In this document: positions 17,948 through 26,808 of the stretch, piece by piece
Position numbering within the stretch: the stretch's first letter is position 1
Layout of the letters: the number at the start of each line of letters is the position of its first letter
Assembly: GCF_000690055.1 (NCBI RefSeq)
Contig: NZ_JJNZ01000031.1
Coordinates: forward strand, 25,502 to 89,501
DNA from: Pseudoalteromonas fuliginea
GTDB lineage: Bacteria > Pseudomonadota > Gammaproteobacteria > Enterobacterales > Alteromonadaceae
Reading direction: 5' to 3'
DNA: 64,000 bases
Made by a program: the position numbers and the translations under genes
The notes under the pieces: model-generated
Database searches by the model: none
What the model was told of the DNA's origin: nothing
The model's input: the letters and a program-made list of their open reading frames with translations, nothing else

Positions 17948-18118
17948 ATGAATTCCTTAATTTTATTTAGTTTGACTCTTAGTGAAGCGCTAGAAACATT
18001 AAATTTTACTATTAGTGACGCATATTGCTTTATGCTGATATGTATTTTCGTGTTATTTATATTTAGTAATAAAAACAAAATTATAAATAAAAATAATATA
18101 CCAGAGGTATTAGCATGA
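17948..18118 (+). CDS. Small membrane peptide, first gene of a two-component operon
   Basis: A 56-aa peptide with one clear hydrophobic helix in the second half (YCFMLICIFVLFIF) followed by a lysine/asparagine-rich tail. Start ATG 17948 is chosen because a consensus GGAGG lies at 17938-17942; an earlier in-frame TTG would overlap this site. Its stop overlaps the histidine-kinase start by 4 bp, so translation is coupled. I recognise no family. The position suggests a sensor accessory or modulator of the kinase, which is inference. Confidence 0.6.
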   Translation: MNSLILFSLTLSEALETLNFTISDAYCFMLICIFVLFIFSNKNKIINKNNIPEVLA

Positions 18119-19203
18119 GTTCACTTAGTGTCTTTTCTAAGCAAAGCGATAAAGGTTTTTGGAAATATGGACATCTAATTTTTACTGGCTTTTACTTACT
18201 ACCGATGATAATCGATTTTGCTCATTTCACGAGTGAGCAAATCGTTATTTCTTTAGCTTTTTATATTGCTTTTATTCTTTTATATGTAAAAGCAATAAAT
18301 TGTAAAGGTACTGGTGTAACTAAGTTATTTTTAGCAATGCTATTAATTTGCTTCAGTGCTACTTTTTACAGCACTGGCACTCCTACCTTGTTTGGCTTTG
18401 CAGCCTATATAGCAGGCTATGCATACAGCAAGCGTCAAAGAGTTTATGCTGCACTAGCGATTATATTCTCGGTTTTATTAAGCGCATATATTGGTGATAT
18501 AGGAAAGGTTCAGTACTTTTTAGCGATTGCTTTAATTTTATGCGCTGCGTTATTTAGCTACGGCATTGCAGCAAGAAGGGAGCGTCAATATAAAAAGCGT
18601 GAACAAGAAAATGCAAACCAACTAGAGCAATTAGCAGCAATTGCAGAGCGAGAGCGAATAGCTCGTGATTTACATGATATTTTAGGCCATTCACTTTCAT
18701 CAATAGCTCTAAAAGCCGAGCTTGCCAACAAATTACATAACGCTGAGCGGTTTGAACAAGCTGGAAATGAAATTACCCAAGTAGCCGATTTAGCCCGTGC
18801 GCTTTTATCAGATGTTCGTCACGCTGTAACCGATTTAAAACAGCAGCAACTGACAGGGCAAGTTGAGCAACTAAAACAGCGCTTAGAGGAGCAAAACATT
18901 ATCACTAATGTAACGCTTAATTTACCGGTGTTACCTGCAGTAATAGAAAGCGAGCTGTGCTTAATTATTAAAGAAAGCGTGACGAATATTTTACGTCATA
19001 GTAAAGCCAATCAATGCGATATTAATCTCACATCAACTAAACAAAGCATAACGCTAAATTTATTTAATAACGGTGATTGTGAAAATATCACTCCTGGCAA
19101 TGGTTTAACGGGTATTAAACAGCGCGTAGAAAAATTAAATGGCCAAGTGAAATTTGAAATTCAAAATGGATTTAAACTGACAGCACACATTCCTTTGCCA
19201 TAA
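18115..19203 (+). CDS. Membrane sensor histidine kinase, NarL/DesK type
   Basis: A 362-aa kinase. The first ~155 residues hold about five or six hydrophobic helices without a sizeable extracytoplasmic domain, as in DesK- or LiaS-like intramembrane sensors. A coiled linker then leads to HisKA_3 with ERIARDLHDILGHSLSSIAL (phospho-His near residue 188) and HATPase_c (ESVTNILRHSKA near 285; GNGLTGIKQRV near 325). The cognate LuxR-type regulator follows 33 bp downstream. The likely stimulus is membrane state or a membrane-acting agent, by family analogy only. Confidence 0.9.
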   Translation: MSSLSVFSKQSDKGFWKYGHLIFTGFYLLPMIIDFAHFTSEQIVISLAFYIAFILLYVKAINCKGTGVTKLFLAMLLICFSATFYSTGTPTLFGFAAYIAGYAYSKRQRVYAALAIIFSVLLSAYIGDIGKVQYFLAIALILCAALFSYGIAARRERQYKKREQENANQLEQLAAIAERERIARDLHDILGHSLSSIALKAELANKLHNAERFEQAGNEITQVADLARALLSDVRHAVTDLKQQQLTGQVEQLKQRLEEQNIITNVTLNLPVLPAVIESELCLIIKESVTNILRHSKANQCDINLTSTKQSITLNLFNNGDCENITPGNGLTGIKQRVEKLNGQVKFEIQNGFKLTAHIPLP

Positions 19204-19236
19204 GCAAAGTTAAAAATACCAAGTAAAGGAAAAAGT

Positions 19237-19851
19237 ATGATCAAAGTATTTTTAGTAGAAGACCAAGGGTTAGTTCGCGATGCTATATCGGCATTACTAA
19301 GTCTCGACTTTAATATAGAAGTAATAGGCCAGGCGTGCGACGGACAAGCTGCACTTGATCATCTATCTAGTTTATCAAACGTATTACTACCAGATATTGT
19401 ACTTAGCGATATTGAAATGCCAAATATAAATGGCATTGAACTAAGTGAACAAATAGCTGCAAAACACCCATCAATTAAAGTAGTAATAATGACTACGTTT
19501 TCCCGCGCAGGTTATATCAGACGTTCACTTTCGGCGGGTGTTAAAGGCTTTATTTTAAAAGAAGCACCAAGTGAAGAATTAATAAATGCCCTTAAAAAAG
19601 TAATGCAAGGTCAAAAAGTGATAGACCCAGAACTTGCTATTAATGCATTGGATGACTCAGATCCACTTACAGATAAAGAGCGCAAAGCACTTAAACTTGC
19701 AAGTGACGGTCTTAAAACGAGTGAAATAGCCAAGCAGTTGTTTATAAGCGAGGGAACTACACGTAATTATCTCTCGGATGCTATAGCTAAATTAAATGCC
19801 ACAAACCGAATAGATGCAGCACGTATAGCGAAACAAAAAGGATGGCTATAA
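19237..19851 (+). CDS. NarL/LuxR-family response regulator
   Basis: A 204-aa transcription factor. The receiver domain has EDQ near residue 8, phospho-Asp in VLSDIEMPN near 58, Thr in MTTFS and Lys in LKEA. The C-terminal LuxR-type helix-turn-helix (DPLTDKERKALKLASDGLKT then EIAKQLFISEGTTRNYLS) spans ~140-200. The ribosome-binding site AAAGGA is well placed. Partner of the kinase at 18115. Target genes are unknown; the divergent EamA/ugpQ operon is a natural candidate. Confidence 0.92.
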   Translation: MIKVFLVEDQGLVRDAISALLSLDFNIEVIGQACDGQAALDHLSSLSNVLLPDIVLSDIEMPNINGIELSEQIAAKHPSIKVVIMTTFSRAGYIRRSLSAGVKGFILKEAPSEELINALKKVMQGQKVIDPELAINALDDSDPLTDKERKALKLASDGLKTSEIAKQLFISEGTTRNYLSDAIAKLNATNRIDAARIAKQKGWL

Positions 19852-19852
19852 A

Positions 19853-19874
19853 ATAGGGCTGAACATAGCCCTAT
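19853..19874 (+). terminator. Probable terminator of the two-component operon
   Basis: ATAGGGCT / AGCCCTAT 8-bp stem with a 6-base loop, immediately after the response-regulator stop and followed by ATTTTA. Confidence 0.6.
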
Positions 19875-19993
19875 ATTTTAAAGCAAAAAAACAGATTAAC
19901 TATAATAGTTATGTATTTCCCTTATGCCCTTCATTTTATATGTCTAGGAGCGGTTGGTGACAGTATTTTTTCCTAGTAAATTTATGTAGTACG

Positions 19994-21712
19994 TTAGTTT
20001 TGAGCTGATTCGAATAAACTAACTTCTAAACAGTGCTGGCTTACGCTGTTCCTTTTTAAGGCGATATATAAGTCGGAGTGGATGTATATACCTTCTTTAC
20101 CTGATGTCATTCCTGCAATTTCAAACCATGAAAGCAGTTGGCGTTTTCTACCTGCTAATTCAAGCCTTATATCACGCTTTTTAAATATAATGTCTAAGTC
20201 GGCAAGCATGGCCATTACACTTAAATCTAAGTGAGTAAAGCAGGGTACAGCATCAATTATTACGCACTGAGTGTCGTCTTTTTGTCTTGCGTATTGCTCT
20301 AGTAATCTGCGTTTAAAGTAGCTGGCATTAAAGTAAGTTAGAGGGGAATTAAAACGATAAATAAACACACCTTGGACTGCTTTTGCTTTATCTGTTGCAT
20401 CTAAACTTCTTACAACTCCGTTTATATCTACGCCTAGTATATTGTCAGTTGGACGCATTACTGTGCGGATAAACTGAAATAGTCCCAGTAATACAGCAAG
20501 CGTGATGCCAGGGATAACACCAATAAATAACACCGCAAGTAAGGTGGCCGAGGCTAGATAAAATGCCTGTTTATCTTTTCGCTTTAATTGCCAAACCGCT
20601 TTTAAATCGAGTAAATGAACTGAGGCAATTATAAGTACAACACCTAGCGCTGCACTTGGAATAAATTCAAGTGGAGCTGTTAAAAATACAGCTATGAGCG
20701 TAATAATGGCAGCGGCTATTATAGACACTAACTGCGTTTTACCACCCGTTGCATCGTTAACAGCGGTGCATGAGTCGGCGCCACTGACGGCAAAACCTTG
20801 CGAAAGAGCTGACGCTATATTGGCAATACCTAGCGCTCTAAATTCTTTATCGGCGTCTATGTCGTAGCCGTTTTTAGCTGCAAAGCTACGAGCAGTTAGC
20901 ATCATACTTACAAAGCTCACAATGGCTAAGTTAAGTGCGGGTACCACCAGCTCACGAATAACCCCTAAATCAAAAACAGGGGTATTAAAAACAGGAAGCC
21001 CGCCAGTTACGGTGCCAATAGTTTTTATATCAAATTGTTTTAAATCAAAAATCCATACCAAAAGCGCACCGAATGTAATGGCGAACATAGACGAAGGCCA
21101 AGTGGGCTTTATCCGCTTCATGGCAAAATAAACAGCAAGTGTAAACAAGGCCATTAATAAGGTGGGAACATGTGTTTGCGCTAGGTATGTGGGTACGCCA
21201 CCTAGGCGTTCAAGTAAGTCGCGCTCGTCAAAGGTAAAACCGAATACTTTGGAAAATTGACCAACAATAATAGTGATGGCTACGCCGTTTAGTAAGCCCA
21301 TTAAAATAGGCTTAGATAAAAAGTCAGCTAATACACCTAACTTAAATTTACTGGCTATAAAGCACCAAAAGCCGGTCATAGCGGTCATGGTGACAACAAG
21401 TTGCCAATGCTTAAAGCTGTCACCTGCAGCAATAGGTGTTACTACAGCTGCAATAACGGCGCAGGTTGCGGCATCAGGGCCAACTATTAGTTGTTTAGAA
21501 GTGCCGAAAAGTGCATATAGCATCATTGGCAGTATGCAAGAATATAACCCTACGGCGGCGTTAACACCGGTTAGTTGTGCGTAAGCAATGGCAACAGGTA
21601 AAGCCACTGCAGCTACCGATAGCGCCGCCCTTACATCATCAGCAAACCATTGTCGCTCATAGTGCAGCAATGTATTTAAACCGGGCATAAAATTATATAA
21701 ACGCGACAGCAC
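19994..21712 (-). CDS. SulP-family anion transporter with STAS domain
   Basis: A 572-aa membrane protein. SulP signatures include the N-terminal AALSVAAVALPVAIAYAQLT (~28-47) and VGPDAATCAVIAAVV (~77-91). Around 10-12 helices extend to ~405, followed by a cytoplasmic STAS domain (~440-550, with VIIDAVPCFTHLDLSVMAML). Family members transport sulfate, bicarbonate, succinate or other anions, often with sodium or protons. No carbonic anhydrase or sulfate-assimilation gene is adjacent, so the substrate is open. Monocistronic. Confidence 0.9.
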   Translation of the reverse strand: MLSRLYNFMPGLNTLLHYERQWFADDVRAALSVAAVALPVAIAYAQLTGVNAAVGLYSCILPMMLYALFGTSKQLIVGPDAATCAVIAAVVTPIAAGDSFKHWQLVVTMTAMTGFWCFIASKFKLGVLADFLSKPILMGLLNGVAITIIVGQFSKVFGFTFDERDLLERLGGVPTYLAQTHVPTLLMALFTLAVYFAMKRIKPTWPSSMFAITFGALLVWIFDLKQFDIKTIGTVTGGLPVFNTPVFDLGVIRELVVPALNLAIVSFVSMMLTARSFAAKNGYDIDADKEFRALGIANIASALSQGFAVSGADSCTAVNDATGGKTQLVSIIAAAIITLIAVFLTAPLEFIPSAALGVVLIIASVHLLDLKAVWQLKRKDKQAFYLASATLLAVLFIGVIPGITLAVLLGLFQFIRTVMRPTDNILGVDINGVVRSLDATDKAKAVQGVFIYRFNSPLTYFNASYFKRRLLEQYARQKDDTQCVIIDAVPCFTHLDLSVMAMLADLDIIFKKRDIRLELAGRKRQLLSWFEIAGMTSGKEGIYIHSDLYIALKRNSVSQHCLEVSLFESAQN

Positions 21713-21956
21713 TTCAGTTTTCCTGTTAATAGTTACAACGTTTTGATAGTAAATTTAATATTCAAATAAGTATAGCGGGCACGGGGTTATTTTAATAAAT
21801 GGGGATGATTTAAATTAATAATGATTTTAAATTACTTTAAAGCACGAGCTGATAATTAATGTGGGATTGTTATGCTGAAAAACAGTTAAATTACAGATAT
21901 AAAAAATGACGCTTGCGTTGTGATAACACGCGCGCCATTTTATAGTTTTAAAAAGT

Positions 21957-21983
21957 GCCTGCTCATAAAAATAAGGAGCAGGC
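21957..21983 (-). terminator. Terminator of the TonB-dependent receptor gene at 22001
   Basis: GCCTGCTC / GAGCAGGC perfect 8-bp stem with an 11-base loop. On the minus strand it is followed by ACTTTTTAAAA, a good U-tract, 18 bp past the stop codon. Confidence 0.8.
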
Positions 21984-22000
21984 TAAACTTTAGGGAGATA

Positions 22001-24940
22001 TTAAAATTTTGCGCGAATACCAAAGCTGTAACGACGATCCGCTTCAGTGTACTTCCAAGCACCACCTAGTTCAGATAGATAGATCGAAGGTTCACCTGTT
22101 AAGTTGGTTGCATTACCAACAAGCGTAATGTTTTCGTTAATGTCCCAACTTGCAGAGAAGTCTAACTGACCTCTATCGTCACGGTAGTTATTACCATAAA
22201 CAGTGCCATCTTCAGAAATGCTGCCATTGGAGTTAATATTTTCTACACGTTTTTCGTTTTCAGTATCCAAGAAACTGTCACGATAGTTATAAGCGATACG
22301 AGTAGAGAACCCTTCGTACTCCCAAAATACTTGTAGGTTGTAAGTGTTTTTAGAGATATCTAATAACGGATTGCCATTTGGTTGCTCACTATCTGCATAT
22401 GTGTAGTTTGCATTGATGCCTAAGCCAGAAAATGCACCTGGTAGGCTTGTAAAGAACTGCTGGTAGCCCACTTCAAAACCTTGAACTGAACCGTTTTCAC
22501 CATTTACATTTTTAACAGTATCGATACCCGTTAGTCCTGCGTCGCGTAAGCCTGCAACATGGTTAAAGCCGTCAGCATCTACTGGAAAGTCAGTTGCATC
22601 AGAGTAAACTAAATTGTCTTGAGATACACCCGCTGCATCAAGTTGACATACTTGGTTCCACTGAGTCACGTTTTGACCTGCAGTAGTGCTTGATGAAGCG
22701 ACACAACTACTTTCGTTGCTTAAGAAAGATTCAACATCTTTATAAAATACTGCGAAAGAAATTACGTTACCTTCATCAAAGTAATGCTCTACAGATAAGT
22801 CGTATTGTGTTGCACGGTATGGTTCTAAATCAATAGAGCCTTGCGTTGCCCCCGTAATGTCGTTGTTAACGTCAAACGCAGGGCTTAGCTCGCTAAAGTC
22901 AGCGCGGCGCATAACTTTTGCTGCAGCAAAACGAAATAGTGTTTCATCTGAGTAGTTATAAGTAACGTTTAAGCTTGGTAAAAAGTCGCTGTAGTCATTG
23001 TCGCCAGTTACTTTTTCGCCATTAAGAAATACGCTTGATTCTAAATCTGTAGTTACATAACGACCACCTACAATAGCGGTGATATCATCAAAATCTAAAT
23101 ATGCAGATACATACACTGCGGCCGTATCTTCAACCACATTGCGGTATGCGCTATCTTGAAACTTTTGGTTGTCTGAAAGGCTGCCCGTTGAAGCTAGGTT
23201 AGTGCCTACAAGCAATTGTTGAAGTTGAGCATAAGTATTTGCTGGATTGGATAAACCGTTATAGCTTAAAAAAGTTAGTAGGTCATTTTGCCCCGAGTGT
23301 CCTAGTTGGTCAAAAGAGTTGTCGTGGCTAACGGTAGTAAAGCTATCAGGAAATGCAGCATTGAAATCATCAACCCATAAAGTAGCTAATGAACCATCTG
23401 AGTCATTAAATGCATTTTTATAAATGTCTTTAATTTCTACTTTGTATTGTTCGTATTCGTAATCACGGTTAGTAACACGTACACCTGCTTTTACTTTAGA
23501 TACCCAACTTAAGCTGCTGAGAGGTTCGAACATTTCAATATCAAAACGAACCGCTGTTTCATCATTGTTTGTTCTTTTATCTTCACTTTTAAAAGTACGT
23601 AATGCTAAGTTTTGTGGGTCGGTAAATGCATTTGGATCTGAATGAATGATGCTTGGTAATTTATTACCGTTTTGCGAAAATGCACCATCATATAAATGAT
23701 TTACTAAATCAACCCCACCGCTAGCTTCAAAGGTCGACTTTTCGATTGGACGAAGTGTAAATTCAGAATCAGGCCTTACGCTTTCTGATGATGCTACCGC
23801 AATTTCACCAGAGATTTTTATGCTGTCAGTAAGGTTCCACTCTGCACCAAGTGCATTTGAAAACGAGTCGGTTTCACGAAAGTCACTGTATGTTTTTGGG
23901 ATACCAAATTCGTTTGTTAGCGTGTAGTTGTTTACGCCGTTAGCACCTTGAGTTGTGTTTGCATCTGTTGATAATGAGCCAACGACACCTAAAATAGAAT
24001 TACCAGCTTGCTCGCCAGAGCGCTTAGTACCGCTTAAATCAAGGTACACCATGCCGTTACCAGATGTTGGTGCCCACTGAAGAGATAAATTTACAGCAGT
24101 ACGTTCACGTTTTTCTACGTATTGTTCAACACTGTGCTCATCTCTAACAATGGCATTACCACTAGGTGTATTACCTTCTTGACCGTTAATTTCGATATCT
24201 TGAGGTTTAACTCGGCTAGATGTTTCATCTTGACGAATTTCACGATCTTGATATGAAAACATAGCAATGGCACCAAAAGTACCCATTTCGTCAAAGTCCC
24301 AATTGTTACCAATTGAGCCGCTAAAAATAGGTGCAATATTCTCTGTTTTATCAGCGTATTCGCCATCAAGAGAGATTGCGCCGGTTAGCTTATCCAGCTC
24401 TAGTGGGCGAACTGTCTTTAAACTCACTGTTCCGCCTAATGCACCTTCAATCATATCGGCAGTAGGCGATTTAACTACTTCTACTGTTTTTAAGAAGCTT
24501 GATGGGTAATCTTGCAAGCTAATACCGTCACGAGAGTCACCAATCGTAGAGCGGCCATTTAATTCAACACGGTTTTGAGGTAAGCCACGAATAGAAACAC
24601 TGTCACCCACACCAAAGTCGGTATTAATAGATACGCCAGTAATACGTTGCAGTGCTTCTGCAATGTTATTGTCTGGTAATTTACCTATATCTTCAGCAAC
24701 AATAGCATCAACAATACGCCCATCAGTACGTTTAAGCATTGCCGCAGCTTTCATGCTACCTAGCATGCCTTTTACTTCAATAACTTCAATATCATCAGAT
24801 GCGGTTTCTGAAGCAGTTGGAGCCTCTTGCGCTGCAATATTAGAAGAAGCCATTAATAAAAGGGCTGCTGCACTGATTGCTGTAGAGCTACTTCTTTTAT
24901 GTTTATTAGTTAATGTTGAAGTAATTTGATTGAGTTTCAT
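22001..24940 (-). CDS. TonB-dependent outer-membrane receptor (Xanthomonas/Caulobacter-type)
   Basis: A 979-aa outer-membrane transporter. N-terminal signal peptide with a hydrophobic core and an ASSNIAAQ-like cleavage region (~31-38). The TonB-box-like acidic segment DDIEVIEVKG lies near 48-57. The plug domain (~70-185) has IGKLPDNNIAEALQRITGVS and VSIRGLPQNRVELNGR, typical of the TIGR01782 group. The beta-barrel runs to the terminal YSFGIRAKF with a final aromatic. This group often imports oligosaccharides or peptides, but no degradative neighbours reveal the substrate. Preceded by a 600-bp AT-rich region and followed by its own terminator, so it stands alone. Confidence 0.92.
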   Translation of the reverse strand: MKLNQITSTLTNKHKRSSSTAISAAALLLMASSNIAAQEAPTASETASDDIEVIEVKGMLGSMKAAAMLKRTDGRIVDAIVAEDIGKLPDNNIAEALQRITGVSINTDFGVGDSVSIRGLPQNRVELNGRSTIGDSRDGISLQDYPSSFLKTVEVVKSPTADMIEGALGGTVSLKTVRPLELDKLTGAISLDGEYADKTENIAPIFSGSIGNNWDFDEMGTFGAIAMFSYQDREIRQDETSSRVKPQDIEINGQEGNTPSGNAIVRDEHSVEQYVEKRERTAVNLSLQWAPTSGNGMVYLDLSGTKRSGEQAGNSILGVVGSLSTDANTTQGANGVNNYTLTNEFGIPKTYSDFRETDSFSNALGAEWNLTDSIKISGEIAVASSESVRPDSEFTLRPIEKSTFEASGGVDLVNHLYDGAFSQNGNKLPSIIHSDPNAFTDPQNLALRTFKSEDKRTNNDETAVRFDIEMFEPLSSLSWVSKVKAGVRVTNRDYEYEQYKVEIKDIYKNAFNDSDGSLATLWVDDFNAAFPDSFTTVSHDNSFDQLGHSGQNDLLTFLSYNGLSNPANTYAQLQQLLVGTNLASTGSLSDNQKFQDSAYRNVVEDTAAVYVSAYLDFDDITAIVGGRYVTTDLESSVFLNGEKVTGDNDYSDFLPSLNVTYNYSDETLFRFAAAKVMRRADFSELSPAFDVNNDITGATQGSIDLEPYRATQYDLSVEHYFDEGNVISFAVFYKDVESFLSNESSCVASSSTTAGQNVTQWNQVCQLDAAGVSQDNLVYSDATDFPVDADGFNHVAGLRDAGLTGIDTVKNVNGENGSVQGFEVGYQQFFTSLPGAFSGLGINANYTYADSEQPNGNPLLDISKNTYNLQVFWEYEGFSTRIAYNYRDSFLDTENEKRVENINSNGSISEDGTVYGNNYRDDRGQLDFSASWDINENITLVGNATNLTGEPSIYLSELGGAWKYTEADRRYSFGIRAKF

Positions 24941-25545
24941 GTATCTCTCCCGTTTGGGTACGACTTAACGTCATTGTGTGTGTTGTTACTTGGTTTGGTT
25001 AACCAATTTAACTGCTTTTTCCTGTAGTGTGTCATACAGGTGGTATGGTTGAAATTAGTCCAATTCAGCTTTTATTACAACCTTTGTTTACCAAAAATTC
25101 ACAAAATGTATTACAAAGTGTTCATTTGTTTTTTTATATTTAATAAATTTAATGGCTTATGATTTGCTTTTGTTTTTTATATTTTGAGTGAATTTTATTA
25201 AAGTATCTTTACCAGAGGCGTTTTTTATATTTTTTGTACTATTTAATACATTTGTTAGTACTATTTTTAAATTTTATGCCGTACTTTTATACGTGTTTAG
25301 CTTACTTTTTAAGTGATATTGAATTGGAAGAGCGACCACTAAAAGTTCTAAATGATTTATAAATTTGCGAAATAGTGGAGAGGTTAAAATAATTAAAAAT
25401 TATTTTGGTAATACCAATTTTCTATTGTTTTTATATTGATTTTGTACTAGCTGGGGTGGGGGCGATACACTAGGTAGTGATAAATAGATTTTTACGCAAA
25501 AAAAAGCCCAGCATATAAATGCTGGGCTTTCTTAGCTTAAATATA
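24941..25545 (-). promoter_or_regulatory. Long AT-rich upstream region of the TonB receptor, with a 12-bp palindrome
   Basis: About 600 bp without a convincing gene, very AT-rich. The part near the receptor contains TTGGTTAACCAA, a perfect 12-bp palindrome at 24995-25006, about 55 bp upstream of the start codon; it could be an operator of a LacI- or other dimeric regulator. The far end carries the dps terminator at 25503-25530. No repeat family B or C copy was seen here. Confidence 0.4.
25503..25530 (-). terminator. Terminator downstream of dps
   Basis: AAAGCCCAGCAT / ATGCTGGGCTTT, a 12-bp perfect stem with a 4-base loop followed by an A/T-rich tract on the minus strand. Confidence 0.88.
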
Positions 25546-26070
25546 TTAGCTTTTTAGTTCGCCTGTAGATGATTCTAAGTGGGCTCGAATAAACCACTGA
25601 AATTGTTCTAGATCAGCCAGTTGGCTGGTGATCATATCTTCAGACACAGGATCTAATTCAGAAAGAGTCTCAATTGCTTTGCGGTGATCGGCATTAACGC
25701 CGTTATATACTTTATCAAGTGCAGCTAAATGCTCGGTCACTAGCCCTTTACCAATTGAGTATTCGCTCCATGTTCGGCGATCTACAATTGATTTTGGAGT
25801 GCCCACTGGTACTCCACCAAGAGTCGCAATTCGCTCAGCGATGGTGTCTGTCATTTCGCGCACAATGTCTACCTGTGGGTCTATCATTTCGTGTACGCCA
25901 ATAAAGTTAGGTCCGACTACATTCCAATGAATATGTTTTAAAGTTAGTTGTAAGTCTATCAATGCAACCATGCGGTTATCGAGGGTAGCTATTGTTTTTT
26001 GAGCTGATTCGTCACTCATACCTGGCGCGGTAAATTTAGTTGTTTTGTTTGATTCGTTATTGTTACTCAT
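25546..26070 (-). CDS. dps: Dps-family DNA-protection ferritin-like protein
   Basis: A 174-aa four-helix-bundle protein. The Dps ferroxidase signature spans LKHIHWNVVGPNFIGVHEM (~44-62) with the following DxxxEMxDTIAERI-like stretch (~68-82), supplying the inter-subunit His/Asp/Glu iron ligands. Dps dodecamers oxidise ferrous iron with hydrogen peroxide and shield DNA during starvation or oxidative stress. It has an Asn/Lys-rich N-terminal tail that could bind DNA. Monocistronic with a strong terminator. Confidence 0.93.
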   Translation of the reverse strand: MSNNNESNKTTKFTAPGMSDESAQKTIATLDNRMVALIDLQLTLKHIHWNVVGPNFIGVHEMIDPQVDIVREMTDTIAERIATLGGVPVGTPKSIVDRRTWSEYSIGKGLVTEHLAALDKVYNGVNADHRKAIETLSELDPVSEDMITSQLADLEQFQWFIRAHLESSTGELKS

Positions 26071-26304
26071 AATTTCTCCTACTTAACTAATGTGTTGCTC
26101 ATATATATGTTGCGTGATGAGCGTGACTTAAGCTTAATAAAGCAACTGCTATGCCGTAAGTTGATTTGTTTTAAAAGTAATTTAAAAACAAATGGTTATA
26201 TTTTAATTTAAGGTTTTTAAGGCTGAAGAGGAGATTGGGTTTTTGAAAAGCCTGCATATATTTGTAAAATATGCAGACTTCGATTTAGTTACTCTTAGGT
26301 GTAT

Positions 26305-26673
26305 TTAAACGTTGGCTATATATTCGTGCGCTTTTAAAACATCGAGCGGCACTATTTCTAATGATTTTTTATTTGTGGCTTCAAGTGCCACCGGTGGCGC
26401 AACGTTTGCTGAAATAGCATGAAGCCATCTTACTGCACACAAGCACCATTTATCACCGGCTTTTAAACCTTCGAAATCGTAAAGAGGGTTCGGGGTTATT
26501 AAATCGTTACCTTGTGATTTTGAAAATTGTAAAAACTCATCAGTCATAATTGCACACACACTGTGATTGCCAAGATCTGATTCTGGTACATAACAAAACC
26601 CTTCACGTGTGTAGCCACCATTACCGCAACATAGTTTTAAGCGTGTGCCGAGTACATTAAATTGATTCGCCAT
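26305..26673 (-). CDS. DUF2237 family protein
   Basis: A 122-aa protein matching DUF2237: FNVLGTRLKLCCGNGGYTRE near the start (family: 'NVLGtpLepCs..p.TGfyRdG.C'), the middle CAIMTDEFLQFSKSQGNDL and the GLKAGDKWCLCAVRWLHA block followed by a conserved 'AP.V.L.ATN..al' end. Several conserved Cys residues suggest metal or redox chemistry, but no function is established. Monocistronic. Confidence 0.85.
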   Translation of the reverse strand: MANQFNVLGTRLKLCCGNGGYTREGFCYVPESDLGNHSVCAIMTDEFLQFSKSQGNDLITPNPLYDFEGLKAGDKWCLCAVRWLHAISANVAPPVALEATNKKSLEIVPLDVLKAHEYIANV

Positions 26674-26772
26674 GAAATACCTTAATTTGTGGTGTTTAAT
26701 AAATTTACTCTATCAGGAGTAACTCGCTTGAGATAGCCATAAAACTTAAAAGAGGGAAGGGCCACACAAACT

Positions 26773-26798
26773 TAAGCCCGCAGCAAATTGCGGGCTTA
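26773..26798 (-). terminator. Terminator downstream of gss
   Basis: TAAGCCCGCA / TGCGGGCTTA perfect 10-bp stem with a 6-base loop, 11 bp past the gss stop; minus-strand continuation is AGTTTGTG. Confidence 0.75.
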
Positions 26799-26808
26799 GT
26801 ATTATTTA

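Noticed and set aside
25407..25440. GGTAATACCAATTTT resembling the end of repeat family C
   Set aside because: Only a short one-sided match; no partner inverted end was found within the expected distance.
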